Notes under the pieces: generated by a model | Database searches by the model: none | Told to the model about the DNA's origin: nothing | Seen by the model: the letters and a program-made list of their open reading frames with translations, nothing else | Source: UBA5287 sp041672395 | GTDB taxonomy: Bacteria; Bacteroidota; Bacteroidia; Bacteroidales; Dysgonomonadaceae | Direction: 5' to 3' | Assembly (NCBI GenBank): GCA_041672395.1 | Contig: JBAYZS010000006.1 | Coordinates: 15,444-79,443 of the forward strand | DNA length: 64,000 nucleotides | Position numbers and translations under genes: made by a program | In this document: in pieces, positions 8,261 to 17,417 of the stretch | How the letters are laid out: every line of letters starts with the position of its first letter | Position numbering within the stretch: position 1 is the stretch's first letter

Positions 8261-8998
8261 TTATTTTTGAGGTTTGACAATTGCACGAATCACAAACCAC
8301 AAATGATATATAAAAGTAGAAACTTTCCCGTAATATGTCGACATGATTTTATATCTTTCTATGAGAGAAGCTTTACGGTTTGCAGTTGTTGTACCCTCGT
8401 TGAGATATCTTATCAATGTTAAATTGCTGTTTAATAGTGAACTAGCCTTTTTCATCATACGGATACACCAATCGAAGTCCGCCGAGAAGTGGTATTTTAA
8501 ATCATAGGGTTCAAAGAGAGATCGTTTAATGATAAAAGCCTGATGACAAACAAGCATTCCTTGTTTGAAACTTTTCCATGTAAGTATCTCTGGAACATTT
8601 AATCTCCTCATATAAAGAAAATTACCCTGATTATCAACAATTGCTGTTTCGCCATAAATGATATCGGGCAGGTTATTTTCATCTAACTTAGTTATCATTT
8701 TTTCAACTGAACTCGACTCAAAAAAAGTATCTCCTGAATTAAGAAAGCAAAGATAATCACCTGAAGCCCACGCAACCGCTTTATTCATCGCATCATAAAT
8801 TCCTTTGTCAGGTTCACTTTTCCAAATTGTTTTATTCGTAGAATATTTTTCTATCAAATCAACCGTCTTATCTTTTGAATTACCATCTGCAATTATATGT
8901 TGAATATGCGGATATGATTGTTCCTGAACGCTTTTTATGGTACGTTCCAGCGTTTGTTCAGCATTATAAGTTACAGTAATTACAGATAGCTTTATCAT
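8261..8998 (-). CDS. Family 2 glycosyltransferase (GT-A fold)
   Basis: The 245-residue protein begins KLSVITVTYNAEQTLERTI, the nucleotide-sugar binding start of GT2 enzymes, followed by IIADGNSKDKTVDLIEKY. The metal-binding position reads FLNSGDTFF instead of a plain DxD, a variant common in this branch. No membrane segment is seen, so it should act on the inner face of the membrane, adding a sugar to a lipid-linked glycan. It overlaps the upstream methyltransferase gene by 4 bases and forms an operon with that gene and the GT4 gene. Donor and acceptor cannot be read from the sequence. Confidence 0.88.
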   Translation of the reverse strand: MIKLSVITVTYNAEQTLERTIKSVQEQSYPHIQHIIADGNSKDKTVDLIEKYSTNKTIWKSEPDKGIYDAMNKAVAWASGDYLCFLNSGDTFFESSSVEKMITKLDENNLPDIIYGETAIVDNQGNFLYMRRLNVPEILTWKSFKQGMLVCHQAFIIKRSLFEPYDLKYHFSADFDWCIRMMKKASSLLNSNLTLIRYLNEGTTTANRKASLIERYKIMSTYYGKVSTFIYHLWFVIRAIVKPQK

Positions 8999-9711
8999 TT
9001 TCTTGCGTAAATTGAGATATAAGGAGAAAGGAACCGACCTTTTATCGGGAAAAGCTTGATGAAATAGCTGAACAATTTAATCAATTTAAGATATTTCATA
9101 TTCTCTGGTTTTGGTTCTAACCAAAGCATAGGTTTTCCTAGATAATCCACGTTAATATCTTTTAATCCTGAAGTTTGCATTATTTTTTTCAGAAACTCAA
9201 GACTCATTGAGTTCAGATTATGTACATCCAGATTCTCTTTATCAAATTTGCGTTGAATTGCACCATTCAATCCAAGAAAATTAGGAATCAAGATAAGTAG
9301 TTGTCCATCATTACTCATTAAATTGATATGGCGTTTGATAACATCTTCCGTATTTTGAAAATGCTCAGCAAAACCACAAGAAAAAACAATATCATAAGTT
9401 CTAGTAGGTGTGAACTCAAAAAAGTCGCAGTGAATACATTTTATTGTATCCTGTGGAATCTGATTCTTTTGTTCAAATTTTCGAACGATATCGGTATTCA
9501 TGTAGTAATCAAGAACAGTTACATCCTGAATTCCCTTATTGAAAAGATACGCTGCAAAAATACCTGGAAATCCACCAATTTCAATAAAGCTCTTTCCTTG
9601 GCATAATCTATCTGTAAATTTGTGGAACACTACTTTATTAGGAACCTTTTCGAATTGATAATTAGACCAGTATGCATCCCAATGTGCTTGATTTGTAATA
9701 TTATTGCTCAT
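8995..9711 (-). CDS. SAM-dependent class I methyltransferase
   Basis: The 238-residue protein has the Rossmann methyltransferase pattern: motif I as SFIEIGGFPGIFAAYL (about residues 36-51), the acidic end of strand 2 in VTVLDYY, and the post-motif DIVFSCGFAEHF near residue 110, typical of UbiE/Methyltransf_11-type enzymes. It overlaps both neighbours (11 bases with the GT4 gene, 4 bases with the GT2 gene), so it is probably part of glycan synthesis, for example methylating a sugar. The substrate is unknown. Confidence 0.82.
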   Translation of the reverse strand: MSNNITNQAHWDAYWSNYQFEKVPNKVVFHKFTDRLCQGKSFIEIGGFPGIFAAYLFNKGIQDVTVLDYYMNTDIVRKFEQKNQIPQDTIKCIHCDFFEFTPTRTYDIVFSCGFAEHFQNTEDVIKRHINLMSNDGQLLILIPNFLGLNGAIQRKFDKENLDVHNLNSMSLEFLKKIMQTSGLKDINVDYLGKPMLWLEPKPENMKYLKLIKLFSYFIKLFPIKGRFLSPYISIYARK

Positions 9712-10930
9712 ATAGTTTTAAGTAACGTTTTGCTATTTTATCTTGTTCATATTCCAGTAATACTTTTTCTCTGGCGTTTTTTGAAAGCATTTCAGCGTCA
9801 GACTCAAATAAAGACCATAAAATTCCTCTTGTCAGATCGTTCGCATCCATATACTCAGCAACGTATCCATTTTTTTTGTGATCAATCATTTCAGGAATGC
9901 CGCCAATATTAAATCCAACACATGGAGTTCCGCAGGCCATCGCTTCCATAATTGTATTGGGTAAGTTTTCCTGTAATGAAGGAGTAAGAAATAAATCCGC
10001 AGCATTATATAAATCTTGCATTTGCTTTGGATCGATAAATCCGGTACAAAATGTAGAAATATCTATTTGTTGCGCAATCTGATCCCCTTCATTCCCAACA
10101 ATAAGAAAGAGCAGTTGATTCTTATGGGCAGACAACTGTTTGGCTGTATCTAGCAGAAAATCAACCCCTTTTCGTTTGTCGGATGCTTTTACTGCTGCAA
10201 AAAGTACTATTTTTTTATCTAATGGTAAATGAAGTTTACGCCGAATCTCTGTTTTGTCGGAATTTGAATACATATTTGTATCAATAGGATTTGGTATAGC
10301 TGTAACAAGATGATTTTTTGTAAGTGGACTCGTTACCGCAAGAGATTTCAGCCACTTACTACATGCCACAAACGAGATTTTACCATAAGAATATGCATCC
10401 ATTTTTTCTTCAAATATTCTATGAGAAAGATCCTTTTTCGTGTTTGTTTTTAGATAAGGACAGTTTCCACATGAGTTTTGAAAACCAATACATTTTCGGG
10501 CATGGTGACAAATACCCGTGAATGCCCACATATCGTGCATCGTCCATACTACTTTTTTTCCCGATTTCAAGATGTCTTTAATCTCATTGACAGCCAGCAT
10601 GCCCTGATTAATCCAATGTAAATGAATGACATCTGCTTGTTGAAATTCAGGAAGCTTTGTTATTGAAATACCCGTATTAGCAATAGAAATATCAAACAGA
10701 TTCTCTTTCGATAATCTGTTTTTCAGGAAAATAATCCCACGTTCCCAATAGAAATTCCATTTATTATTAAGATTTCCACCAACTTGGATAATGTCTTTAT
10801 CATCAGATTGTTTTTCGCGAACAATCATTTTCACATTTGTTCCAACCGTTTGCAAAGCACGCATTAACCTAAAAGCAGCAATTGCCGCACCTCCATGAAT
10901 ATCCGATGTACTAACTATTAAAACATTCAT
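9701..10930 (-). CDS. Group 1 (GT4) glycosyltransferase, GT-B fold
   Basis: The start at 10930 (MNVLIVSTSDIHGGAAIAAF) is preferred over an upstream ATG because it matches the GT4 N-terminus, where GGAA forms the acceptor-side loop; about 409 residues result. The C-terminal half has the donor-binding signature: ASDKRKGVDFLLDTA, then FCTGFIDPKQMQDLYNAADL and the E-x7-E region SLQENLPNTIMEAMACGTPCV. A Cys-rich stretch CHHARKCIGFQNSCGNCPYL (about residues 130-150) is a known feature of a colanic-acid WcaC/WcaL-like branch. It is the first gene of the three-gene minus-strand operon and is divergent from the GNGPSL gene. Confidence 0.9.
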   Translation of the reverse strand: MNVLIVSTSDIHGGAAIAAFRLMRALQTVGTNVKMIVREKQSDDKDIIQVGGNLNNKWNFYWERGIIFLKNRLSKENLFDISIANTGISITKLPEFQQADVIHLHWINQGMLAVNEIKDILKSGKKVVWTMHDMWAFTGICHHARKCIGFQNSCGNCPYLKTNTKKDLSHRIFEEKMDAYSYGKISFVACSKWLKSLAVTSPLTKNHLVTAIPNPIDTNMYSNSDKTEIRRKLHLPLDKKIVLFAAVKASDKRKGVDFLLDTAKQLSAHKNQLLFLIVGNEGDQIAQQIDISTFCTGFIDPKQMQDLYNAADLFLTPSLQENLPNTIMEAMACGTPCVGFNIGGIPEMIDHKKNGYVAEYMDANDLTRGILWSLFESDAEMLSKNAREKVLLEYEQDKIAKRYLKLYEQ

Positions 10931-10956
10931 AATTGTTGAATAATAAACAAAAATAC

Positions 10957-10964
10957 TACTTTTG
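10957..10964 (+). promoter_or_regulatory. Promoter -7 element of the GNGPSL gene
   Basis: TACTTTTG on the plus strand, 34 bases before the ATG at 10998, in the 67-base gap between two divergent genes. A TTG triplet 18 bases upstream could serve as the -33 box. Confidence 0.5.
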
Positions 10965-10997
10965 TGTGATTTTATGATGCAGTTAAACAAAGAATGA

Positions 10998-11828
10998 ATG
11001 TCTGAATTTAAATCTTTACAGCAGTTTTTCATCAATTTTGGAAAATCTATTGCAAGTTGTATAAAAATACTTGTTCAATCTCGTTCAACAGGTGCTTATC
11101 CTATTGGAGATAAGGATCTTGTGATATTAGGAAACGGGCCTTCACTCACGCAAATGTTACAAGATAAGAATTTTTTTTTAGAAAACAAAGATTTGATGGT
11201 AGTTAATAAAGCATCAATCTCTGGATATTACGAGCAGATTCACCCTAATTATTATTTATTGATGGACCCGCTTTTTTTTCAACCCGGCGAAACAATGGAA
11301 CAAACCATTCTTTCTATAGTAAAGAAAACAACTTGGTCGATGAACCTTTTTGTTCCCATTAAAGCTCGTAGTCAGAAGATTTGGCAATCATATATTCAAC
11401 AAAATAAAAACATAACTCTCAGATGGTTCAATGCCACTCCCATCGAAGGTTTTCAGTCGCTTGCTTTTAATAGTTACAAAAAAGGGTGGGGAATGCCGCG
11501 ACCGAGAAATGTGCTCATCCCATGTATGATGGTTGGATTGCGAATGAACTATTCAAGAATTTATCTTGCAGGAGCCGAAAATTCATGGTTAAAAGAGATC
11601 TGGGTTGACGATGACAATAAAGTAAACATGGATTTGGCCCATTTCTATGATAAAAAGAGTACCGAAAGGAAAGTTTCCCCGTTAAAGTTGCATGAGATTT
11701 TAGAAAGTATGGTAATTGCTTTTAAATCATATCATTCCGTAGAGAAATTTAGCAAGTCACAAGGAATAGAAATCATTAATATAACAGAAGGTTCATATAT
11801 AGATGCTTTTTCACGAGAGCAAATTTAG
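10998..11828 (+). CDS. GNGPSL-motif protein, DUF115/GT42-like Rossmann fold (function unknown)
   Basis: The 276-residue protein has no signal peptide. The clear motif is DLVILGNGPSLTQML (about residues 37-51) followed by LMVVNKASISGYYEQIHPNYYLLMDP. The GNGPSL loop is seen in DUF115 (MAF/MptE-like) proteins and in GT42 sialyltransferases such as CstII, where it binds the CMP-sugar; both have a Rossmann-like fold. A second notable stretch is IYLAGAENSW near residue 195. It lies in the polysaccharide block and overlaps the convergent flippase gene by 4 bases, so a sugar-transfer role is reasonable, but this is inference. Assignment to either family needs a profile search. Confidence 0.6.
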   Translation: MSEFKSLQQFFINFGKSIASCIKILVQSRSTGAYPIGDKDLVILGNGPSLTQMLQDKNFFLENKDLMVVNKASISGYYEQIHPNYYLLMDPLFFQPGETMEQTILSIVKKTTWSMNLFVPIKARSQKIWQSYIQQNKNITLRWFNATPIEGFQSLAFNSYKKGWGMPRPRNVLIPCMMVGLRMNYSRIYLAGAENSWLKEIWVDDDNKVNMDLAHFYDKKSTERKVSPLKLHEILESMVIAFKSYHSVEKFSKSQGIEIINITEGSYIDAFSREQI

Positions 11829-13273
11829 TCCCTCTTGAATCTCTGTTTTATGGTATCAATAATATCCTTTTGGATTTTTGAATTTAGTAATTTATTGATG
11901 CCCAAATAAAGCGTTACGAAAATACTCAATTGAATAACCAACAACCAAATTTCATTTGATATAAATTGAGCAATTAAAAGAAGGAGAGCAGCGATTGCCG
12001 AACTGATAATTAAATAAGGCAAATGATCTTTTAATTGTTGAAATACAGCGTAACCCGTTATCCTTTGCGTATAAAACAAGGTAACAATAAAGTGAACTAT
12101 TGTTGCAATCAATTGCCCTATAACAATAGCTTTCAGATTAATACCGATTGTGAAAACTATTGCAATAACAATAGCTGCATCTTTAATTAACTCCAAAAAG
12201 AATATGGCCCTTGTTTTTCCTGTTGAAATAATATAATTATTCATCAAAATTACAAACACAAAGAAAATACCCTTCGCCAATAATAGTTGAAACAGTGGAA
12301 TTGAGATATCCCATTTAGTTCCAAAAAACAAATGGAAAATAGGTTCAGCCATCACAATTAATCCCCCAAACACTGCAAATACAATGTAAGCCGTAGTTTT
12401 GTTTAATTTGCTGAAAACCCTTTTCATCCGTTCTCTATCGTTTTGAATAGAAGACAATACCGGCAAAGCAGGTTGCGCCATTATCTGACTAATACTTGTA
12501 TATCCCATTTTACTCCATTTATCAGCCTGATTATAGTAACCCAACTGATTCATATTATAAACTTTACCGATTATTAGCGAGTAAATATTTTGAAATAAAG
12601 TACTTACAAAAGAAGTCAGAAAGATATTTGATCCAACAGAAAACATCTCCTGAAAAGCTCTCTTATCAAAACCAAAGCGTGGTTTCCAATGTGATTTAAT
12701 ATAATAAACAAAAGTACGCACAATAGTTGGAGTAAGTTGTTGAAAAACCAGTGTCCATACGCCACAACCACTTAATACCAAGACAATTGAAACTATGCCT
12801 GTGGCTATGTTTGAGATAATATTTGCCAGATTAAATTCCTTCATTCTCATTTCCCTGATTAGCATGCTCGATTGAACTAATCCAAAAGCCTGGAAAATGA
12901 CCCCCAAAAAAATAACACGAGATAAAGATGTGATTCTCGGTTCGTCATAAAATTGCGAGATTGCAGGAACGCAAAAGAAAAGTATGAAGTATAGTGAGAG
13001 ACTAACAATCAAGTTAAACGTGAAAACAGTATTATAATCTTTGTCGGAAGTGCTTTTTTTCTGAATAAGAGCAGTATTGAAACCACTTTCTGTAAAGATA
13101 TTCATGAAAGCTGAAAGCGCAATAATAATACTAACTGCACCGAAATCTTCAGGAAGCAAGATGTTGGCAAGAATAATTCCGACAAAAGCATTGATTAGCA
13201 AAGAGATTACTCTTTCTATACTGTTCCAGGCAACAGCATTAACTGTTTTATCTTTTAAATTGCCATTCATCAA
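11825..13273 (-). CDS. Lipopolysaccharide/O-antigen flippase, MOP superfamily (Wzx/PST type)
   Basis: The 482-residue protein has about 12-14 hydrophobic segments. The N-terminal motif TVNAVAWNSIERVISLLINA and the stretch NILLPEDFGAVSIIIALSAF are typical of polysaccharide transporter PF01943/PF13440 proteins (WzxC-like). It moves undecaprenyl-linked oligosaccharide units across the inner membrane. It is convergent with and overlaps the GNGPSL gene by 4 bases, and fits the surrounding glycosyltransferase block. Confidence 0.9.
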   Translation of the reverse strand: MMNGNLKDKTVNAVAWNSIERVISLLINAFVGIILANILLPEDFGAVSIIIALSAFMNIFTESGFNTALIQKKSTSDKDYNTVFTFNLIVSLSLYFILFFCVPAISQFYDEPRITSLSRVIFLGVIFQAFGLVQSSMLIREMRMKEFNLANIISNIATGIVSIVLVLSGCGVWTLVFQQLTPTIVRTFVYYIKSHWKPRFGFDKRAFQEMFSVGSNIFLTSFVSTLFQNIYSLIIGKVYNMNQLGYYNQADKWSKMGYTSISQIMAQPALPVLSSIQNDRERMKRVFSKLNKTTAYIVFAVFGGLIVMAEPIFHLFFGTKWDISIPLFQLLLAKGIFFVFVILMNNYIISTGKTRAIFFLELIKDAAIVIAIVFTIGINLKAIVIGQLIATIVHFIVTLFYTQRITGYAVFQQLKDHLPYLIISSAIAALLLLIAQFISNEIWLLVIQLSIFVTLYLGINKLLNSKIQKDIIDTIKQRFKRD

Positions 13274-13282
13274 CTTAAAAAA

Positions 13283-14074
13283 TTATAAGAACGTTTTGGG
13301 TGAAAGTTGGTTTCTTCTAAGGATTTGAAGATTTACATCTTCACCTACAGTGATTCCTTTTTGAGCAAATTTTTCCTGTGTTGTTTGGAAAGCCAGTTCC
13401 GGAGTATTATTATCACCACTCAGATGGCAAAGCCAAATGTTTTTCATTTTATCAGAAAAATTCTCAGACAGAAAATGAGAAGTTTGCAAGTTGCTCAGAT
13501 GACCGTTACCCGAAGTAATTCGTTTTTTTAAATGATAGGGATATCGTCCATTTCGTAATAATTCCTCATCATAATTACTCTCAATCACAAGGTGATTGGC
13601 AGCAGAAATATAATGAGTAATTGTATCAGTAATAATGCCAACATCCGTTGCCAAAGCAAAAGTTTGGTTTCCAATTTCAAAGAAATATCCTACATTATCT
13701 ACACTGTCGTGAGGCACTTCGAAAGGAGTGATGCGAAAGTCCCGGAGATTAAAAGCTGAGTCCTTTTTGATATATTTTCTAGAACCATTAAGCGAATATG
13801 GCATAAATTTATTCTGTTCGATACCTTTATGCACGTCGCTTGTTGCATATACCGGTAAGAAATATTTATGAGCCAATGAGGTAACCGATTTCACATGATC
13901 AAAATGATCATGTGTAATAAGAATACCCTGAATTTGATGCATAGATATGTCATACTCTTTCAGACGTTTAATTATTGTACGAACACCAATACCGGCATCA
14001 ATCAGAATGCCATATTCCGAGTTGCCCAGATAATAACAATTACCGGAACTGCCACTACCTAAAGAAAAAAACAT
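13283..14074 (-). CDS. MBL-fold metal-dependent hydrolase, YycJ/WalJ-like
   Basis: The product (263 residues from 14074) has the metallo-beta-lactamase fold with GSGSSGNCYYLG at the start and the zinc motif GILITHDHFDHVKSV (HxHxDH), plus later His residues in VPHDSVDN and LCHLSGDNN. This pattern is that of YycJ-like hydrolases, possibly exonucleases. An upstream in-frame ATG at 14107 is possible, but a TACTTTTG promoter box lies immediately before it (14116-14123), which would make that start nearly leaderless; the start at 14074 fits the family N-terminus better. Confidence 0.88.
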   Translation of the reverse strand: MFFSLGSGSSGNCYYLGNSEYGILIDAGIGVRTIIKRLKEYDISMHQIQGILITHDHFDHVKSVTSLAHKYFLPVYATSDVHKGIEQNKFMPYSLNGSRKYIKKDSAFNLRDFRITPFEVPHDSVDNVGYFFEIGNQTFALATDVGIITDTITHYISAANHLVIESNYDEELLRNGRYPYHLKKRITSGNGHLSNLQTSHFLSENFSDKMKNIWLCHLSGDNNTPELAFQTTQEKFAQKGITVGEDVNLQILRRNQLSPKTFL

Positions 14075-14176
14075 AAAAGGATCTGATGGAAAAAGAGTAT
14101 ACTGCATAATGATTGCAAAAGTACAAGTAAATTTTTAATTGTGAAAACGCTCTATTAATTGACGTTGCTCAGAAAA

Positions 14177-16327
14177 TTATTTCATGAAATCATCAAAATA
14201 GCGAGTGATATGTTCGTGCAGATGAACGCGATCGTGTCCCATCATATTATGTCCGTGTCCCGGATAAATAAAATAGTCCGGATGAGTGCCGGCAGCAATG
14301 CAAGCATCCAAAAATTGAATGCTGTTCTGCCAAACAACAGTAGGGTCATTATCTCCATGAATAATAAGTAAACGCCCTTTCAGTTTGTCTGCTTTATTGA
14401 GTAAGCTCGACTCCTCATATCCTGTTGCATTTTGTTCGGGAGTATCCATATAACGTTCGCCATACATAACCTCATAATATTTCCAGTCGATAACCGGTCC
14501 GCCTGCAACCCCCACTTTAAAAACATCCGGATGACGCAGTAACATGTTGATAGTCATGAATCCTCCGTAACTCCAACCATGAATTCCCAACCTATTTTTA
14601 TCAACATAAGGAAGAGATTGCAGGAATTTTACACCCTCCATTTGGTCGTTTGCTTCTTCAATGCCCAGGTTTCTAAATGTGATATTCTCAAAATCTGCAC
14701 CTCTGTTTGACGTGCCCCTGTTATCCATGACAAAAACAAGATACCCTTTTTGAGCCATATAAAATTCCCAGCCTCCTGAACCATAGCGCCAGCTATTTTG
14801 AACCATTTGAGAATGCGGTCCCCCATAAACATAAATCACTGTAGGATATTTTTTTTCTGGATCAAAATCTGCAGGTTTTACTAAACGATAGTGTAGGTCT
14901 GTTTCTGAATCTGCAGCTTTTATTGTTCCCGTTAATACAGAAGGAATCTTATAATCAGCATAGGGGTTCTTTATAGTTGTCAATTCTGAGAACTTATCAT
15001 TATTTGTATTTAAGCAATACATCACACCTGGATTGTCGTGCGACGAAAACCTGTCGAGCACATATTTTCCCGATTGACTCATTGTTCCGTTGTGAATGCC
15101 ACTAACAGTAGTCAACTTTGCATATTTTCCTTTTTTCAAGTTCAACTTATAAATATGTCTGTCCATCGGAGTTGGATTAGTAGAAGTGAAAAAGATGTTA
15201 TTTCCTTTTTCATCAAACCCTAAAACCTCAGTAACGTCCCAATTTCCCGAGGTCAACTGTTTTAATAATTTCCCAGAAGTATCATACAGATAAAGGTGAT
15301 TGTGTCCATCCCGTTTGCTTTGCCAGATAAACTGATCTGTGCGTGATGAAACAAACAATACCGGGTTTTCAGGCTCAACATATTTTGGATGCTTTTCTTC
15401 AAACAATATTTTCTCCAATTCACCTGTAGAAGCGTTGAACATCAGCAGTTTCATATGGTTTTGATCTCTGTTCAGTTCGGCCAAAAACAAATGTTTCTCA
15501 TCCGTACTCCAGGCAATATTAGTGAAATACCGATCTTTAGGGTTGCCCGTCTCAAGATAAATTGTTTTTTCGGTAGCCATATCAAAGATGCCGACAGCCA
15601 CTTCGTGACTAGTCATGCCCGCCATCGGATATTTAATATTGTGAACTTCAGCAATCCTTGTGGAAACATCAACCAACGGATAATCCGTGACCATTGATTC
15701 ATCCATTCTGTAGAACGCAAGTTTGTTTCCGTTGGGCGACCAAAAAGTTCCTTTGTTTATACCAAATTCATTTCGATGAGCTGCTTGCCCATAAACAATT
15801 CCCTTATTTTCTTCTGCAGAAAGGGGAATGGTTTTACCCTTTTTATCAAGGACAAATAAATTATTTTCAATAGTGTAAGCCAGCGATTGGTTTTCAGTAG
15901 AAATATCATGATTTTCACTCTTATCAGGAAAAGTTAAGAATGACAGTTGTCGTTTAGTCTTCAAATCATAAAAACCCGATCCGGAATGCGACCAAAACTG
16001 CACTGGTGAATCAACGGATGACGGGAACTTAAGATTATAAATATCCTCGCCATCAGCTATCACATCTTCAATATCTGAAAAAGTGAATGTAACTTTTTCG
16101 TTTTGTTTATTAGGATCATCGGAAATCCATACAGAATCATTTCTCAATTGGACCAATTGGTCGCCATACCATTGATATTGCGTGGTGAATCGAGGATAAA
16201 ATGAATAGAAATCAACACCCCCCGGGATAAGTTCTTCAAGCGTAAAAGACCTGACTTGTTGTGCCAAACAATTATTGAAGGCAAAGAAAAGAATTACAAT
16301 TGAGAGAATAAACGTTTTAATTTTCAT
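14177..16327 (-). CDS. S9B family dipeptidyl peptidase (DPP IV-like)
   Basis: From ATG 16327 the protein has 716 residues and a signal peptide (MKIKTFILSIVILFFAFNNC then LAQ); an upstream in-frame extension to 16381 would spoil the signal peptide and overlap the preceding gene. Residues about 30-480 form the eight-bladed propeller (PF00930). The C-terminal alpha/beta hydrolase domain (PF00326) has the nucleophile Ser in GWSYGGFMT (about residue 585), the Asp in IIHGDNDPTV and the His in YPGHGHNM. It removes Xaa-Pro dipeptides from peptides in the periplasm. Only 7 bases separate it from the upstream flavoprotein gene. Confidence 0.95.
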   Translation of the reverse strand: MKIKTFILSIVILFFAFNNCLAQQVRSFTLEELIPGGVDFYSFYPRFTTQYQWYGDQLVQLRNDSVWISDDPNKQNEKVTFTFSDIEDVIADGEDIYNLKFPSSVDSPVQFWSHSGSGFYDLKTKRQLSFLTFPDKSENHDISTENQSLAYTIENNLFVLDKKGKTIPLSAEENKGIVYGQAAHRNEFGINKGTFWSPNGNKLAFYRMDESMVTDYPLVDVSTRIAEVHNIKYPMAGMTSHEVAVGIFDMATEKTIYLETGNPKDRYFTNIAWSTDEKHLFLAELNRDQNHMKLLMFNASTGELEKILFEEKHPKYVEPENPVLFVSSRTDQFIWQSKRDGHNHLYLYDTSGKLLKQLTSGNWDVTEVLGFDEKGNNIFFTSTNPTPMDRHIYKLNLKKGKYAKLTTVSGIHNGTMSQSGKYVLDRFSSHDNPGVMYCLNTNNDKFSELTTIKNPYADYKIPSVLTGTIKAADSETDLHYRLVKPADFDPEKKYPTVIYVYGGPHSQMVQNSWRYGSGGWEFYMAQKGYLVFVMDNRGTSNRGADFENITFRNLGIEEANDQMEGVKFLQSLPYVDKNRLGIHGWSYGGFMTINMLLRHPDVFKVGVAGGPVIDWKYYEVMYGERYMDTPEQNATGYEESSLLNKADKLKGRLLIIHGDNDPTVVWQNSIQFLDACIAAGTHPDYFIYPGHGHNMMGHDRVHLHEHITRYFDDFMK

Positions 16328-16334
16328 CATATTG

Positions 16335-17288
16335 TTAAAAAGAATAAGAAGACAAACGTTGAGTAGTAAGACGAAATTCATTCATCATATCATCCACCAC
16401 CTGCTTTGCCGAAACAATCGATTTTATGTGAGATGCAATCTGTCCAATTTCAAGTTCACCTTCGGATAAATCACCTTCAAACATTCCCCGTTTAGCACGC
16501 CCTTTTCCGAGAAGATTTCTGAACTCTTCTTCCGACGCTCCTTTATTTTCCAGCTCCTTCACTTGATGATAAAAATCATTTTTTATTAATCGAGCTGGTG
16601 CAAGTTTTTTTAATGTTAACATCGTATCTCCTTCTTTCAAATGAATACAATGTTGCTTAAACTCTTCACTGGCAGAACTTTCCAATGTAAGCGCAAATCG
16701 AGTGCCTACCTGAACTCCGTCTGCACCTAACGCAAATGCTGCAGCCATCGAACCTCCTGTGGCAATACCGCCGGCAGCAATAAGTGGTAATGAAACGGCA
16801 TCTCGTACTTGAGGAATCAAAGTAAGAGTGGTTGTTTCTTCTCTTCCATTATGACCTCCAGCCTCAAAACCTTCAGCTACAATAGCGTCAACTCCCGCTT
16901 CCTGACACTTAAGAGCGAATTTGGAACTGGAAACAACATGCACAACTTTCATTCCCGCATCTTTTAAATATGGTGTCCATGTTTTGGGATTGCCTGCTGA
17001 TGTAAATACTATCGGAACCTGCTCTTCCTTAACTATTTGCATGATCTCATCTATCTGAGGGTACATGAGCGGAATATTTACACCGAAAGAAATGTCCCCG
17101 GTAGCAACTTTACATTTTTGGATATGCTCACGCAATGTTTCGGGATGCATAGAACCGGCACCAATCAATCCTAATCCGCCGGCATTACTAACAGCCGATG
17201 CCAATCGCCATCCGCTGCACCAAACCATGCCTCCTTGAATGATTGGGTATTTTATATTAAAAAGTTTTGTTAAACTATTTGTTTGCAT
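16335..17288 (-). CDS. Nitronate monooxygenase / enoyl-ACP reductase II (FabK)-like flavoprotein
   Basis: The 317-residue protein is a FMN-dependent TIM barrel of the NMO/FabK family. Visible motifs are YPIIQGGMVW at the start, GGLGLIGAGSM, IVAEGFEAGGHNG (the conserved EGxEAGGH flavin site), LIAAGGIATG and ALGADGVQVGTRF. FabK reduces enoyl-ACP in fatty-acid synthesis; NMO oxidises nitronates. The EAGGHNGR pattern is shared by both, so the exact reaction is not decided by eye. Lies 7 bases upstream of the dipeptidyl peptidase gene. Confidence 0.87.
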   Translation of the reverse strand: MQTNSLTKLFNIKYPIIQGGMVWCSGWRLASAVSNAGGLGLIGAGSMHPETLREHIQKCKVATGDISFGVNIPLMYPQIDEIMQIVKEEQVPIVFTSAGNPKTWTPYLKDAGMKVVHVVSSSKFALKCQEAGVDAIVAEGFEAGGHNGREETTTLTLIPQVRDAVSLPLIAAGGIATGGSMAAAFALGADGVQVGTRFALTLESSASEEFKQHCIHLKEGDTMLTLKKLAPARLIKNDFYHQVKELENKGASEEEFRNLLGKGRAKRGMFEGDLSEGELEIGQIASHIKSIVSAKQVVDDMMNEFRLTTQRLSSYSF

Positions 17289-17378
17289 TTATTACCTTTT
17301 TCTTCTTTACAAAGATAGTTTTTTCTGTCGACTTTGTTAGATAAAGATTATTTTAACCGTTTTTTGAATGAATTTTAT

Positions 17379-17386
17379 TAGATTTG
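17379..17386 (+). promoter_or_regulatory. Promoter -7 element of purD
   Basis: TAGATTTG followed by CATC, 32 bases before the purD ATG at 17418, matches TAnnTTTG. The -33 box is not clear. Confidence 0.55.
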
Positions 17387-17417
17387 CATCTTGTTATTAT
17401 ATAATATACATAAATAT

